Under the pieces are notes generated by a model. It did no database searches, had not been told where the DNA came from, and saw only the letters and a list, made by a program, of their open reading frames with translations. This document shows positions 54,153 through 64,000 of a DNA stretch of 64,000 nucleotides, piece after piece. Made by a program: the position numbers and the translations under genes. Source of the stretch: Henriciella sp. (GTDB lineage Bacteria; Pseudomonadota; Alphaproteobacteria; Caulobacterales; Hyphomonadaceae); assembly GCA_002733705.1 (NCBI GenBank), contig NVWP01000005.1:1-64000 (forward strand), in the 5' to 3' direction. The number at the start of each line of letters is the position of its first letter. Position 1 is the first letter of the stretch.

Positions 54153-55139
54153 ATGAAGACGGTGCGAAAACGGCGCGAGCGTCAGAAAGACCCGCTCATT
54201 CTTGTCGGTTACGGCCTATCGATGAGCGTGCCGAAGGGCCGTCTAATCATTCAAGACGGCACGACGCACTTTCCAAGCGAGCCCGCTCAGCACGTCTATT
54301 TCAAAGGCAGCCTCGACCTACCGCCGCGTATTGTTATCATTGATGGCGCAGGTTCGATCACGCTGGACGCAATCGATTGGCTTGCGGATCAAAGCATCCA
54401 GCTCATCCGCATCAAATATGATGGGTCGAACACGACGGTGATGAGCCCAACCGGCTACGCTGCCGATCCGGAGAAAGTAGCTTGGCAACTGAGAGCTCGC
54501 GAAAGTGAAACCCTGAAAGTCGAATTCGCTTCACCGCTGACAGTTCAAAAGCTGGAAGCCGCACGCGTCACGCTACAGGATTTTCTGCCTGCTTCAGCAT
54601 CACGAAATCGAGCGATTGAAACCATTTCAGCCTGTCTCGATTTCATTCGGGGCGGACAAGCTGACACCGTGCAGAAGCTTCGCGGGCAGGAAGGCAAAGC
54701 GGCTTACTGGTATTGGCGAGCCTGGCAGCATCTCGACATCAAATGGACAGCCGCCAAACGCTATCCCATTCCCGATGAGTGGCGGACCTTTACCGCTCGA
54801 TCGTCGCTCAACTCATCGAAGAAAGAGCCAAACCGGAATGCTTCGCACCCTGTCAACGCGATGCTGAACTACGCTTACACGGCCCTGCTCACTCAAACAA
54901 AGATCAAGGCAATTGCGGATGGCTATGATCCGATGATTGGCGTGATGCATGATCAACGCGAAAAGCACAAAGACAATACACCGTCATTCGCTTTGGATTT
55001 GATGGAACCGATGCGGCCCGTGGTCGATCGTGTAGTGTTGAAGCTGATCGCTGAAGAAACGTTTTCGGGGGCCGATTTTGATTTGCAGAGTGATGGAGTG
55101 GTGAGGCTTAATCCGGAATTCATTAGAGTATTGAGCTAA
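54153..55139 (+). CDS. cas1: stand-alone Cas1 (casposase-like integrase)
   Basis: Cas1 family integrase, 328 residues from the ATG at 54153. The frame stays open upstream to a TTG at 54063 and that leader (SYSDDEWFIRSDYWSKKSAA) reads like protein, so the true start may be there. The N-terminal beta domain ends near residue 100. The all-alpha catalytic domain has LRGQEGKAAYWYW (Glu180), the HPVNAMLNYAYTALL helix, GYDPMIGVMH (His266) and SFALDLMEPMRPVVD (Asp282, Asp292). These match the Glu-His-Asp metal site of Cas1. No C-terminal HTH as in archaeal casposases. No CRISPR partner genes are nearby; the PolB/HNH neighbours argue for a casposase. Confidence 0.9.
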   Translation: MKTVRKRRERQKDPLILVGYGLSMSVPKGRLIIQDGTTHFPSEPAQHVYFKGSLDLPPRIVIIDGAGSITLDAIDWLADQSIQLIRIKYDGSNTTVMSPTGYAADPEKVAWQLRARESETLKVEFASPLTVQKLEAARVTLQDFLPASASRNRAIETISACLDFIRGGQADTVQKLRGQEGKAAYWYWRAWQHLDIKWTAAKRYPIPDEWRTFTARSSLNSSKKEPNRNASHPVNAMLNYAYTALLTQTKIKAIADGYDPMIGVMHDQREKHKDNTPSFALDLMEPMRPVVDRVVLKLIAEETFSGADFDLQSDGVVRLNPEFIRVLS

Positions 55140-55231
55140 GAATGAATGGGTTTAATTGATAACCCAAAATTGAGTGAATCGCCATATGGTGATCTTTTCC
55201 AGCATCGTACAAATTCCTTGGTTACAACCAT

Positions 55232-58200
55232 ATGCCTCGAAAGCGTTCAAAACGCCCTAGCGATCTCGTAAGAACAAAGAACCGAATTAGAGGAGCTGAG
55301 GCAAAATTACGGGCGCTCACGAGCGCGCGCTCATCGGTGCCGCCCGATATTCTCTTCCCACTATCTCAATGGAGTTCAGGTTGGCTCTCTGCTCTTGGGA
55401 TTGTGGCGTCGATGAAGCCGACCAGCGGCGCAAACCTCGCCAGCTCCCCAATTCTAGAGCCGATCAAGCTAGACGCGGAACTAAACTGGGTCTCCGGCCG
55501 AATACTAAAGTCAGCTTCCTTGGTTCGCCGACACGTTGAGTTGTTGCAGGAGTTGGATGCGCTTCTGCTGCACGACAAGGGAAAGGAAGCTGAGCAGCTT
55601 GCAAGGGCCGCAGCAAATGAAGTTGGCATGTCGATGACTTGGATCGCAATCGCCATCGGCGTCATTCAATTGGTCTCCGGGATGGAAGCGCAAAAGGTTT
55701 ATGTGCGGGAGCTGCGGGAATCTGGAGCCTCTCGCATGTTACAATTCTTTTCTCATTGGTGGAGTGTGCGCGCGGAAGACAATACCAGCACAGGTCATTT
55801 TATAACCGAGATTATGAGGCGTATCGGTCAATGGGAAACGACGCCGAAAGACGAAGCGCAGATCCTTTACTATTTATTTAATGAGGTTCCAGGCGCCGGC
55901 GAGGAGCAAAACTTGCTTGCTGTAGCAGCATCAAGTTCAGTGATCGATGCATATGAAATGTTAGTCGCGGTAGCGACAAAATCAGCGGCGGAGAGCCGTC
56001 CATCCACCAGCTATTTGGTGAGCGTTCTCAGAACAATACAGGGCGAAGTTTCAGACGCCCGCCTCGAGAAGATCAGCTTCCTGATAGATCCGAACGGACC
56101 GTTGCCTAGTCTACCCACTGATTTTCAATTCAGACAAGCCGAGCTCGAGCAGACTGTGGTAGATAAAACAACTCCGGGCCCAAATGGGCCTTGCGAGCTG
56201 TTCTCTGCGTTTCGGAACAACAGCAATAAGTGCGAAGCGCGTTCGTCATGGTTTGGGGACCTCAACAACGCCGTTAGCACAATTGGCAGCAGCCCCGATT
56301 CACACGTGGATGACCTAGAGACATTGAACAAACTCGGATTGATTTTATGCCCGACGTCTTTTGGACGGGTTATTGCAGCTTTAGCCTCATCTAATTCATC
56401 CGGGGTCTCACCTTTTTCGCCAGTGGTTGACGCAGTCACCTATGTAAACTCCAGCGATTCAATAATAGAGGCTCACTCATGCTTACCTGCTGAATCTTGG
56501 GCCCGGATTGCGGATGAACTTCTAACCAGTCTGCCAAAGAGCTTATTGGGAGCTTATGCCGGAAAACTCGCCACGGGGGCCGACAGCTCAGGGAGTTTGC
56601 GTCGGCTCTCGAAGCAAAGCACGGATGAACTGAAACTGCGGCGGGCCTTGAAGAGCGGCGACGTCAAAATCATACACCAGCTTACATCTTCTCTGGAATG
56701 CACTTCTCGAATGTCGACATTCTTGCGGTCAAAATCCAACTTGGAGCGTAAACAGTATGAAACGGCACTGCGGGAAGCCGGTTCACTAGTAGTGAAAAAC
56801 AACTCGTTCATTCATTGGCTGCCGTCGGACGAGTTGCTCAAAAGTGCCTATAGCGAATCTGAGAATTTGTACCCTTCTTTGCTTCAAACCTCGATAATTA
56901 TGGACGTGTTTGAACGCGAAATCGATTCATCCATTTCTTCGTTTTCTGCATACGCCGCCGAAGACTACGTGTTGGAACATGGTGTCGATAAGCCGTCACA
57001 ATTGCCGGCTCCAGAACGGCCAGAAGACCAAGAACTTCACATATACTATCTTGATCGGGTGTGTACCGCTGAACGCCTGCGCTTTTTTAGTGCCTTCGAT
57101 TCTGAGCGGGATTTGGAAACTGAACGCATCGATATCTGTTTGCTATTGGCAAATACGGATGAGACGCAATCCGACAGATACGAGTTGGAAGCCCGTTCTA
57201 TAGTTACTGGCCGCGTAGTCAAAGAAGGTCTAAAACAGCTGGACGCCAGCAAGATTTCTATTGATGAATTGGCACTGAGGGCGTGGGCCACCAAGAACCT
57301 ACTTGAGGACTTCGCACGATATCAAGCGTTTTATTCGTCAGGGCTCGTTCCAATTGGGGATGAATATAGGCGCTCGTTGCTCGACGCATTGGAGCAAGGA
57401 GCTGTCCCAACTGATCTATTTGATGTCCCGCAAAATGAAGCGATCTCTCTATTTAGAGATATGGTTACGCGCTACGTTCAACAGTGTGCGTTTGACACTG
57501 AGCATGGGTTAGATTGCTACCTAAGCCTTCGCATAAGGCACGGAACGATGTCTGGAGAGCTGAGAAGCGCATCTGAGCGAGAAAACGTTGTCACCCGGAG
57601 GTCGAAAGAAAGCGGAGCATACCTACCAAACACACACTGGGCAGCAACTTTCTCTCAAATCATTCCTCGCGATGATTGGGAAACGGTAGAAGACCGTCTG
57701 TTTGTTTTTTCTGGAAAGTTGGATGAGCTGATAACGACGCTTACCACACAGTTTGTCCAGATTCGCAGGCCAGAGAAGCCAGAGGGATTATTCGAAATTT
57801 CGGTATCTCCTTTGCAGATCTATTCGTTGGTCGTCGACACTAATGACCAAACAAAATTCGAGGACTTTCTTTTCAGCCTCAATGAGCTGTTTTGGGCGAG
57901 CATCCAAACAAATCTCGTAAAGGTGAGAGACTACGTGGATGTTGCTTACAGAGAGCAAATACTCGCTTTGTTCGATGGGTTGGAACAGGATCTTCGCTTT
58001 GATGCTCGTTTACGTCCTCTAGCAGATGCGGTGCTGCGCGCACGGAATGAAACGAGTCAAGCGATAGACCAAGTTAGAGATTGGTTTGAGCTGCCGGCCG
58101 CAACCTCGAACCTGGCGTTCGGATTGGAGGAGATGGTTACTATCTCCACGCAAACCATGCAGCGCTTCCACCCGGATTTTAATCCGTCGATAAGTGTAGA

Positions 58201-58636
58201 AGCAGAGGGGCTCCCAAAGTTTCAGGGAGCACTGAACCTATTTAGCGACATATTTTTTGTGGCGTTTGAGAATATTTACAAGCATTCCGGTTCACCTACG
58301 CCGACGGTCCGAGTCCATTTTCACTATGAGAGTCGCGAGCTTACCATCCGCGTAACGAATAGCTTAAGCGAGAGCCTCAATGTGGAGCAACTCGAGGAAA
58401 TGGTTGGTGAAGCGCGAGTTAAAGTGCAATCGGATGAATTTTTGAATCTGGTGCGAAGAGAAGGGGGTACAGGTCTGCCGAAATTGGCCAATCTACTCGG
58501 AGTTAGATCTGGGCTCGGGAAGCTAGACTTCGGTGTGTCGACGGACGATAGAAAGTTTTGGCTGACAGTTGGATTGCCTGCAACACTGCTGGAGACAAAG
58601 GAAGAATTCCATGCTGAGTTCAATATTGCTGGTTGA
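55232..58636 (+). CDS. dtcA: Detocs sensor histidine kinase DtcA
   Basis: A 1134-residue protein. The first ~750 residues are alpha-helical with no family I can name and probably sense infection. A likely phospho-acceptor lies in LSLRIRHGTMSGELR (His770). The C-terminal HATPase domain has the N-box FENIYKHSG (Glu1013, Asn1014) and G-box GGTGLPK (1078-1084). Two receiver genes follow directly. This kinase plus single receiver plus receiver-phosphorylase is the Detocs (defensive two-component system) layout, in which DtcA autophosphorylates on phage infection. No transmembrane helix is obvious, so it is likely cytosolic. It overlaps dtcB by 26 bases. Confidence 0.85.
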   Translation: MPRKRSKRPSDLVRTKNRIRGAEAKLRALTSARSSVPPDILFPLSQWSSGWLSALGIVASMKPTSGANLASSPILEPIKLDAELNWVSGRILKSASLVRRHVELLQELDALLLHDKGKEAEQLARAAANEVGMSMTWIAIAIGVIQLVSGMEAQKVYVRELRESGASRMLQFFSHWWSVRAEDNTSTGHFITEIMRRIGQWETTPKDEAQILYYLFNEVPGAGEEQNLLAVAASSSVIDAYEMLVAVATKSAAESRPSTSYLVSVLRTIQGEVSDARLEKISFLIDPNGPLPSLPTDFQFRQAELEQTVVDKTTPGPNGPCELFSAFRNNSNKCEARSSWFGDLNNAVSTIGSSPDSHVDDLETLNKLGLILCPTSFGRVIAALASSNSSGVSPFSPVVDAVTYVNSSDSIIEAHSCLPAESWARIADELLTSLPKSLLGAYAGKLATGADSSGSLRRLSKQSTDELKLRRALKSGDVKIIHQLTSSLECTSRMSTFLRSKSNLERKQYETALREAGSLVVKNNSFIHWLPSDELLKSAYSESENLYPSLLQTSIIMDVFEREIDSSISSFSAYAAEDYVLEHGVDKPSQLPAPERPEDQELHIYYLDRVCTAERLRFFSAFDSERDLETERIDICLLLANTDETQSDRYELEARSIVTGRVVKEGLKQLDASKISIDELALRAWATKNLLEDFARYQAFYSSGLVPIGDEYRRSLLDALEQGAVPTDLFDVPQNEAISLFRDMVTRYVQQCAFDTEHGLDCYLSLRIRHGTMSGELRSASERENVVTRRSKESGAYLPNTHWAATFSQIIPRDDWETVEDRLFVFSGKLDELITTLTTQFVQIRRPEKPEGLFEISVSPLQIYSLVVDTNDQTKFEDFLFSLNELFWASIQTNLVKVRDYVDVAYREQILALFDGLEQDLRFDARLRPLADAVLRARNETSQAIDQVRDWFELPAATSNLAFGLEEMVTISTQTMQRFHPDFNPSISVEAEGLPKFQGALNLFSDIFFVAFENIYKHSGSPTPTVRVHFHYESRELTIRVTNSLSESLNVEQLEEMVGEARVKVQSDEFLNLVRREGGTGLPKLANLLGVRSGLGKLDFGVSTDDRKFWLTVGLPATLLETKEEFHAEFNIAG

Positions 58637-59072
58637 GGACGATAACCACAAGCGAAACTCAATAATCCAGTTCATGGAAGAAGTGTTTCCAAACACTCAC
58701 ACTAGGGTAGCTGCTTCATTGATGTCGGGCATCAAATCAGTTCGACAGTTTATACCCGATGCCATCTTGTTGGATATGACCTTACCGAACTTTGATACCA
58801 AGGACGGCGAGACTGGGGGGGGTATGCACGCTTTTGGAGGTGTAGAGTTTCTAAAACAACTCAAGCGTCGCAAACTCAACGTGCCTACGATTGTCATCAC
58901 TCAATTCGAAACTTTTGGCCAACCACCAAACCTGAAGGATCTCCCAGAGCTCGACGCCGAGCTACATGAGGCATTTTCCCCCGCGTATCTCGGCGCCGTT
59001 TACTATCACGCATCCATTAGCGACTGGACTAATGCTCTTAAAACGCTTCTGGATAAAGTTGATCACGCATGA
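58611..59072 (+). CDS. dtcB: Detocs single-domain response regulator DtcB
   Basis: A 153-residue receiver with no output domain, starting at the ATG at 58611 (MLSSILLVEDDNHKRNSIIQ) with GGAAG upstream. Acidic pocket Glu9-Asp10-Asp11 and phospho-acceptor Asp55 (AILLDMTLP) are intact; a ~12-residue insertion (NFDTKDGETGGGMHAFGG) follows the acceptor. In Detocs, DtcB drains phosphate from DtcA to prevent accidental activation. It overlaps both neighbours, 26 bases with dtcA and 4 with dtcC. Confidence 0.85.
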   Translation: MLSSILLVEDDNHKRNSIIQFMEEVFPNTHTRVAASLMSGIKSVRQFIPDAILLDMTLPNFDTKDGETGGGMHAFGGVEFLKQLKRRKLNVPTIVITQFETFGQPPNLKDLPELDAELHEAFSPAYLGAVYYHASISDWTNALKTLLDKVDHA

Positions 59073-60295
59073 ATATTCTACTGGTAGAAGACGACTCAAA
59101 AAAGTTGGCGATAGTTCAAGAAGCGCTGGAGAAGGACATATCGGTTGTCGCTCTGGATATTGATGTAGCTAAACACGCAGTCGAAGCGAAGCGTCTACTC
59201 AGGGACAAGACCTACGATTTAGTGATATTGGACGTGGCGCTACCAATGAGAGAAGATGTAGAGCCGCAAGCCGATGGTGGGCTCAGATTACTACGAGAGG
59301 TCCTGGGTCGCGCTCACTACAATTCGCCCAAGTATGTGATCGGGCTGACTGCCCTTCCGGACGTATATCAATCGGCGGCCGCCGAGTTCGAGGAAGATCT
59401 CTGGTCGCTAGTGTTATTTGACGCTGCGTCATACGAATGGCTTGGAAGGATCGAGCGAAAGATTCTCCACATAGCGTCGCTCAATAAAGCACCGAATGGC
59501 GAAGCCGAGTTCGAAACAGATGTGCTGGTCGTGGCTGCACTGCAAGATGAACTTGATCCTCTATTAAGTAACAGCTGGAACTGGCAGTTGCATGATGTTG
59601 TCGGTGACGCTGCAATTTATTATGAGGCAAAGCTGGTAGACAGTGGCTCCAAAAGTTTTCGAGTTGTCGCAGCGAGACTGCCAATGATGGGGATGGCTGC
59701 CGCAGCTTCTCTGACAATGAAAGCTGGTATTACCTTCAAGCCCAAAACAATCATGATGATTGGGATTTGCGCCGGAGATTCAACCGAATCTCAATTCGGT
59801 GATGTGATCGTCGGAAGTCCTGTTTGGGATTACGGTAACGGCAAGCATTTCGATCGATCAAGCGACCGAAAACCTTTTGAGCCCGCAATATATCAAGTAA
59901 ATATTACGGCGGAAATGCGCGGACTTATCGAAAGGCTCTCTCAGAATCGGGCTCTACTTTCAGGAATTCACGACAGCTTTAGCGGCACCAAACCGCGAGC
60001 CGCTCCGAAGATCATCTTCGGCCCGCTTGCATCTGGCGCAGCCGTTGTGGCTGATCGAGATAAATTCAAGCAAATCCAAAGCGAGCAGCATAGAAAGCTC
60101 CTCGGAATAGAGATGGAAGCATATGGTGTCATGTTCGCAGCTCAGGAGTTGCCGCACCCTAAACCGCAGACTTTGGTAGCGAAATCGGTTCAAGACTACG
60201 CAGATGAAGAGAAGGATGATCGGTTTAGACCGTATGCGTGCTTTACATCGGCGATGGTGGCTGCTGCGGCCATTGATGAATTGCGAAATACGTAG
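59069..60295 (+). CDS. dtcC: Detocs effector DtcC: receiver fused to nucleoside phosphorylase-like ATP nucleosidase
   Basis: A 408-residue fusion. Residues 1-~125 are a receiver (MNILLVEDDSKKLAIVQEAL; Asp55 in LVILDVALPM). Residues ~150-405 are a PNP/UDP phosphorylase fold: DVLVVAALQDELDPLL, MMGMAAAASLTMKAG, MMIGICAGDSTESQFGDVIV, and the EMEAYGV signature. In characterised Detocs this domain, once phosphorylated, cleaves ATP to adenine and ribose-5'-triphosphate, halting phage growth. The start overlaps dtcB (ATGA), so the three genes form one operon. Confidence 0.87.
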   Translation: MNILLVEDDSKKLAIVQEALEKDISVVALDIDVAKHAVEAKRLLRDKTYDLVILDVALPMREDVEPQADGGLRLLREVLGRAHYNSPKYVIGLTALPDVYQSAAAEFEEDLWSLVLFDAASYEWLGRIERKILHIASLNKAPNGEAEFETDVLVVAALQDELDPLLSNSWNWQLHDVVGDAAIYYEAKLVDSGSKSFRVVAARLPMMGMAAAASLTMKAGITFKPKTIMMIGICAGDSTESQFGDVIVGSPVWDYGNGKHFDRSSDRKPFEPAIYQVNITAEMRGLIERLSQNRALLSGIHDSFSGTKPRAAPKIIFGPLASGAAVVADRDKFKQIQSEQHRKLLGIEMEAYGVMFAAQELPHPKPQTLVAKSVQDYADEEKDDRFRPYACFTSAMVAAAAIDELRNT

Positions 60296-60501
60296 AGCTG
60301 CATAATTTTACTCGGACATCGCTATACCCCCTCCCGCATCCGGGAGAGGGGGAGGGCCGATAGAGAGACCGGGACGTGTGTCCGATCTGTTTCAGGCCCT
60401 CAAGGCCAAGCGGCTTCGCCGTGCCTACTGCAGCCTTGACCGCCTGAAAAAGATCGACGAGGGCTGCCATTAGGCCTGAACGCTGAAGTTCAAATCTACA
60501 T
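60296..60501. repeat. right edge of the island: repeat copy and a short host-like remnant
   Basis: About 200 bases with no certain gene. It contains the right inverted repeat (60315-60349) and, from 60378 to 60473, a high-GC open stretch starting GTG and encoding 31 residues (VSDLFQALKAKRLRRAYCSL, then DRLKKIDEGCH) that looks like the tail or start of a host gene cut off here. Confidence 0.55.
60315..60349 (-). repeat. right copy of a 35-base inverted repeat flanking the island
   Basis: Reverse complement of 45617-45651 with three mismatches, two of them in the loop of its own palindrome. Inverted orientation relative to the left copy, about 14.7 kb away. It lies just 20 bases after the dtcC stop, where host-like GC returns. 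Confidence 0.8.
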
Positions 60502-61218
60502 TCAGCCTTCGCTAAGCGGATCTTTAAAAGCTCTCTCGACAACACGTCCAAGATGTTGGGCTACATATTCATTTGTCGCGGAATCGAAATGCGTATGCAG
60601 CAAGTATAGACCCGGGATGCGATCTGTTGGCGCGGAGTAAGGCGGCACGTGCCCAACTTCCCTACGAGCGAATGGAAATAAGTGGTCAGCCATGGTCTTA
60701 ATCACAAACGCGTCGAGCACGTCATGTCGTAGATTGTATGTTCCAGTATGTAAGCTCGACGGACGTTCTGGAGAGACGTCAATCGCGGTGCGTTGAATGC
60801 GAGAATTCTGGATTTGAAGTCTGCGCAGCAATGCTTGGAAAAACTGAGCATCGCTATCAGCACTTAATTCGATCATTTCGGTAAGTGTGTTTAGTGCATC
60901 TTCGGGGATATGTGGAATCCGAATTGGGTTGCGTATGTCGTCAAACTCCCCCGTTCGTGCCATTAGACGGGACAGTTCGAGTAGACAGGAATCCGCGTAA
61001 CCGTGCAGGTCGCTCAATGCTAATGGAAGGCGAGAAAGCGCGGAATTTAACCGCCGTCGGTTTAACCGTCGGCTTTGAAGCCAAAGAAAAAAGGCGGGAG
61101 CGCCGCCGGCGACAAGCGCCAGCAACCCTGCGATCAGAGATTGGTAGTGATAAACAAAGTTATCTGGGCCATTCTGCGGTGCAGCAATATTGATATCAAT
61201 ATTAGCTAGCCATTCCAC
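60502..61218 (-). CDS. hypothetical membrane-anchored protein downstream of gyrB
   Basis: A 238-residue protein from a GTG at 61218 directly behind the gyrB stop, so translation may be coupled. One hydrophobic helix (about 27-48, SLIAGLLALVAGGAPAFFLW) is followed by a basic QSRRLNRRRLNS patch and a soluble helical domain of ~180 residues. I recognise no family. Composition is lower in GC than gyrB and close to the island, so it may be imported too, although it lies outside the inverted repeats. Confidence 0.65.
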   Translation of the reverse strand: MEWLANIDINIAAPQNGPDNFVYHYQSLIAGLLALVAGGAPAFFLWLQSRRLNRRRLNSALSRLPLALSDLHGYADSCLLELSRLMARTGEFDDIRNPIRIPHIPEDALNTLTEMIELSADSDAQFFQALLRRLQIQNSRIQRTAIDVSPERPSSLHTGTYNLRHDVLDAFVIKTMADHLFPFARREVGHVPPYSAPTDRIPGLYLLHTHFDSATNEYVAQHLGRVVERAFKDPLSEG

Positions 61219-63917
<2,699 letters not shown>

Positions 63918-64000
63918 ATGAGTGACGACTTTCTTCAGGAGCTGGGGCAGACCGCGCTCGGCTCGCGCCTGCGGCGGTTTCTGGACCGGCTGAACGGGCC
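63918..64000 (+). CDS. N-terminus of a probable MarR-type regulator, cut by the window end
   Basis: Partial gene; only 27 residues are visible (MSDDFLQELGQTALGSRLRR, then FLDRLNG). That pattern (LGSRLRRLxDRL) is common at the start of MarR-family winged-helix regulators, some fused to acetyltransferase domains, in alphaproteobacteria. No ribosome site is obvious before the ATG, so it may be leaderless. Identification is tentative. Confidence 0.5.
   Translation, partial: MSDDFLQELGQTALGSRLRRFLDRLNG

Larger units (their letters stand above)
49602..55139. mobile_element. casposon-like block: PolB, HNH, HTH, unknown, Cas1
   Basis: Five genes that together are the hallmark set of a casposon, a transposon that uses Cas1 as integrase and carries its own family-B DNA polymerase. 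There is no CRISPR array, no cas2 and no interference gene within the window. Casposons of a bacterial family have been described from Hyphomonadaceae (Henriciella), as I recall. I searched by eye for terminal inverted repeats and 14-15-base target duplications in the 18 bases left and 92 bases right of the block and found none. The element may be decayed, or its ends may lie further out (see the inverted repeats at 45617 and 60315). Confidence 0.75.

Noticed and set aside
54153..55139. CRISPR-Cas locus
   Set aside because: Cas1 suggested one, but there is no repeat-spacer array, no cas2 and no effector gene anywhere in the window; neighbours are PolB and HNH.
49584..55231. Terminal inverted repeats or target duplication immediately around the PolB-Cas1 block
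   Set aside because: I compared the 18 bases between the PDZ and PolB genes and the 92 bases between cas1 and dtcA on both strands and found no match longer than about five bases. Only a small palindrome (GGGTT/AACCC at 55148-55165) is present.
60243..60551. 102-codon minus-strand frame over the end of dtcC
   Set aside because: It reads through the inverted repeat and antisense to dtcC; not protein-like.

Overview
The window is mostly chromosomal core DNA of an alphaproteobacterium. It has high GC, and the gene order nuoA-N, birA, coaX, rnj, mce, DUF1467, proS, lolC/E, lolD is typical of that class. PHB genes (phaB/phaR), an ATP-only BirA and a NuoE with a fused C-terminal domain point the same way. 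A Hyphomonadaceae-like (marine, Maricaulales) source is my best guess. It rests on style and context, not on a 16S gene. The first ~200 bases are an exception: they are AT-rich and encode the start of a UMP kinase (pyrH) that looks Firmicute-like, so the contig start may be chimeric.

Layout. 1-5.6 kb: pyrH (partial), tsf, rpsB, dnaE. 5.6-28.2 kb: one long leftward gene train with lolD, lolC/E, proS, DUF1467, mce, rnj, coaX, birA and the 14 complex I genes plus a small extra membrane gene between nuoF and nuoG. 28.2-29.2 kb: promoter region, a broken small gene, dispersed repeats and tRNA-Arg(CCU). 29.3-42.3 kb: a nuclease-like lipoprotein, phaB/phaR, a DUF1223 protein, acnA, ccmABCDG, a MarR regulator with a lysine tail, NUDIX, yciB, a flippase and a DMT exporter. 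42.4-45.4 kb: a probable 6S RNA, three small envelope proteins, a VOC protein carrying an in-frame repeat insertion, and a DUF559 nuclease.

45.6-60.35 kb is a visibly lower-GC island bounded by 35-bp near-identical inverted repeats. It holds three modules. The first is a cassette of NCS2 permease, membrane/SdrD-B-like protein, DprA-like SLOG protein and PDZ protein. The second is a casposon-like block: family-B DNA polymerase with intact exonuclease and polymerase motifs, HNH nuclease, HTH protein, an unknown protein and a stand-alone Cas1 with intact catalytic residues, with no CRISPR array or other cas genes. The third is a complete three-gene set matching the Detocs anti-phage two-component system (large histidine-kinase sensor, single-domain receiver, and receiver fused to a nucleoside phosphorylase-like domain).

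60.5-64 kb: a low-GC membrane protein of unknown function, gyrB, and the start of a MarR-like regulator.

The most interesting part is the island. A bacterial casposon-like Cas1/PolB module sits between a DprA-like membrane cassette and an ATP-depleting defence system, all between inverted repeats. I could not find convincing short terminal repeats or target duplications immediately around the Cas1/PolB block.
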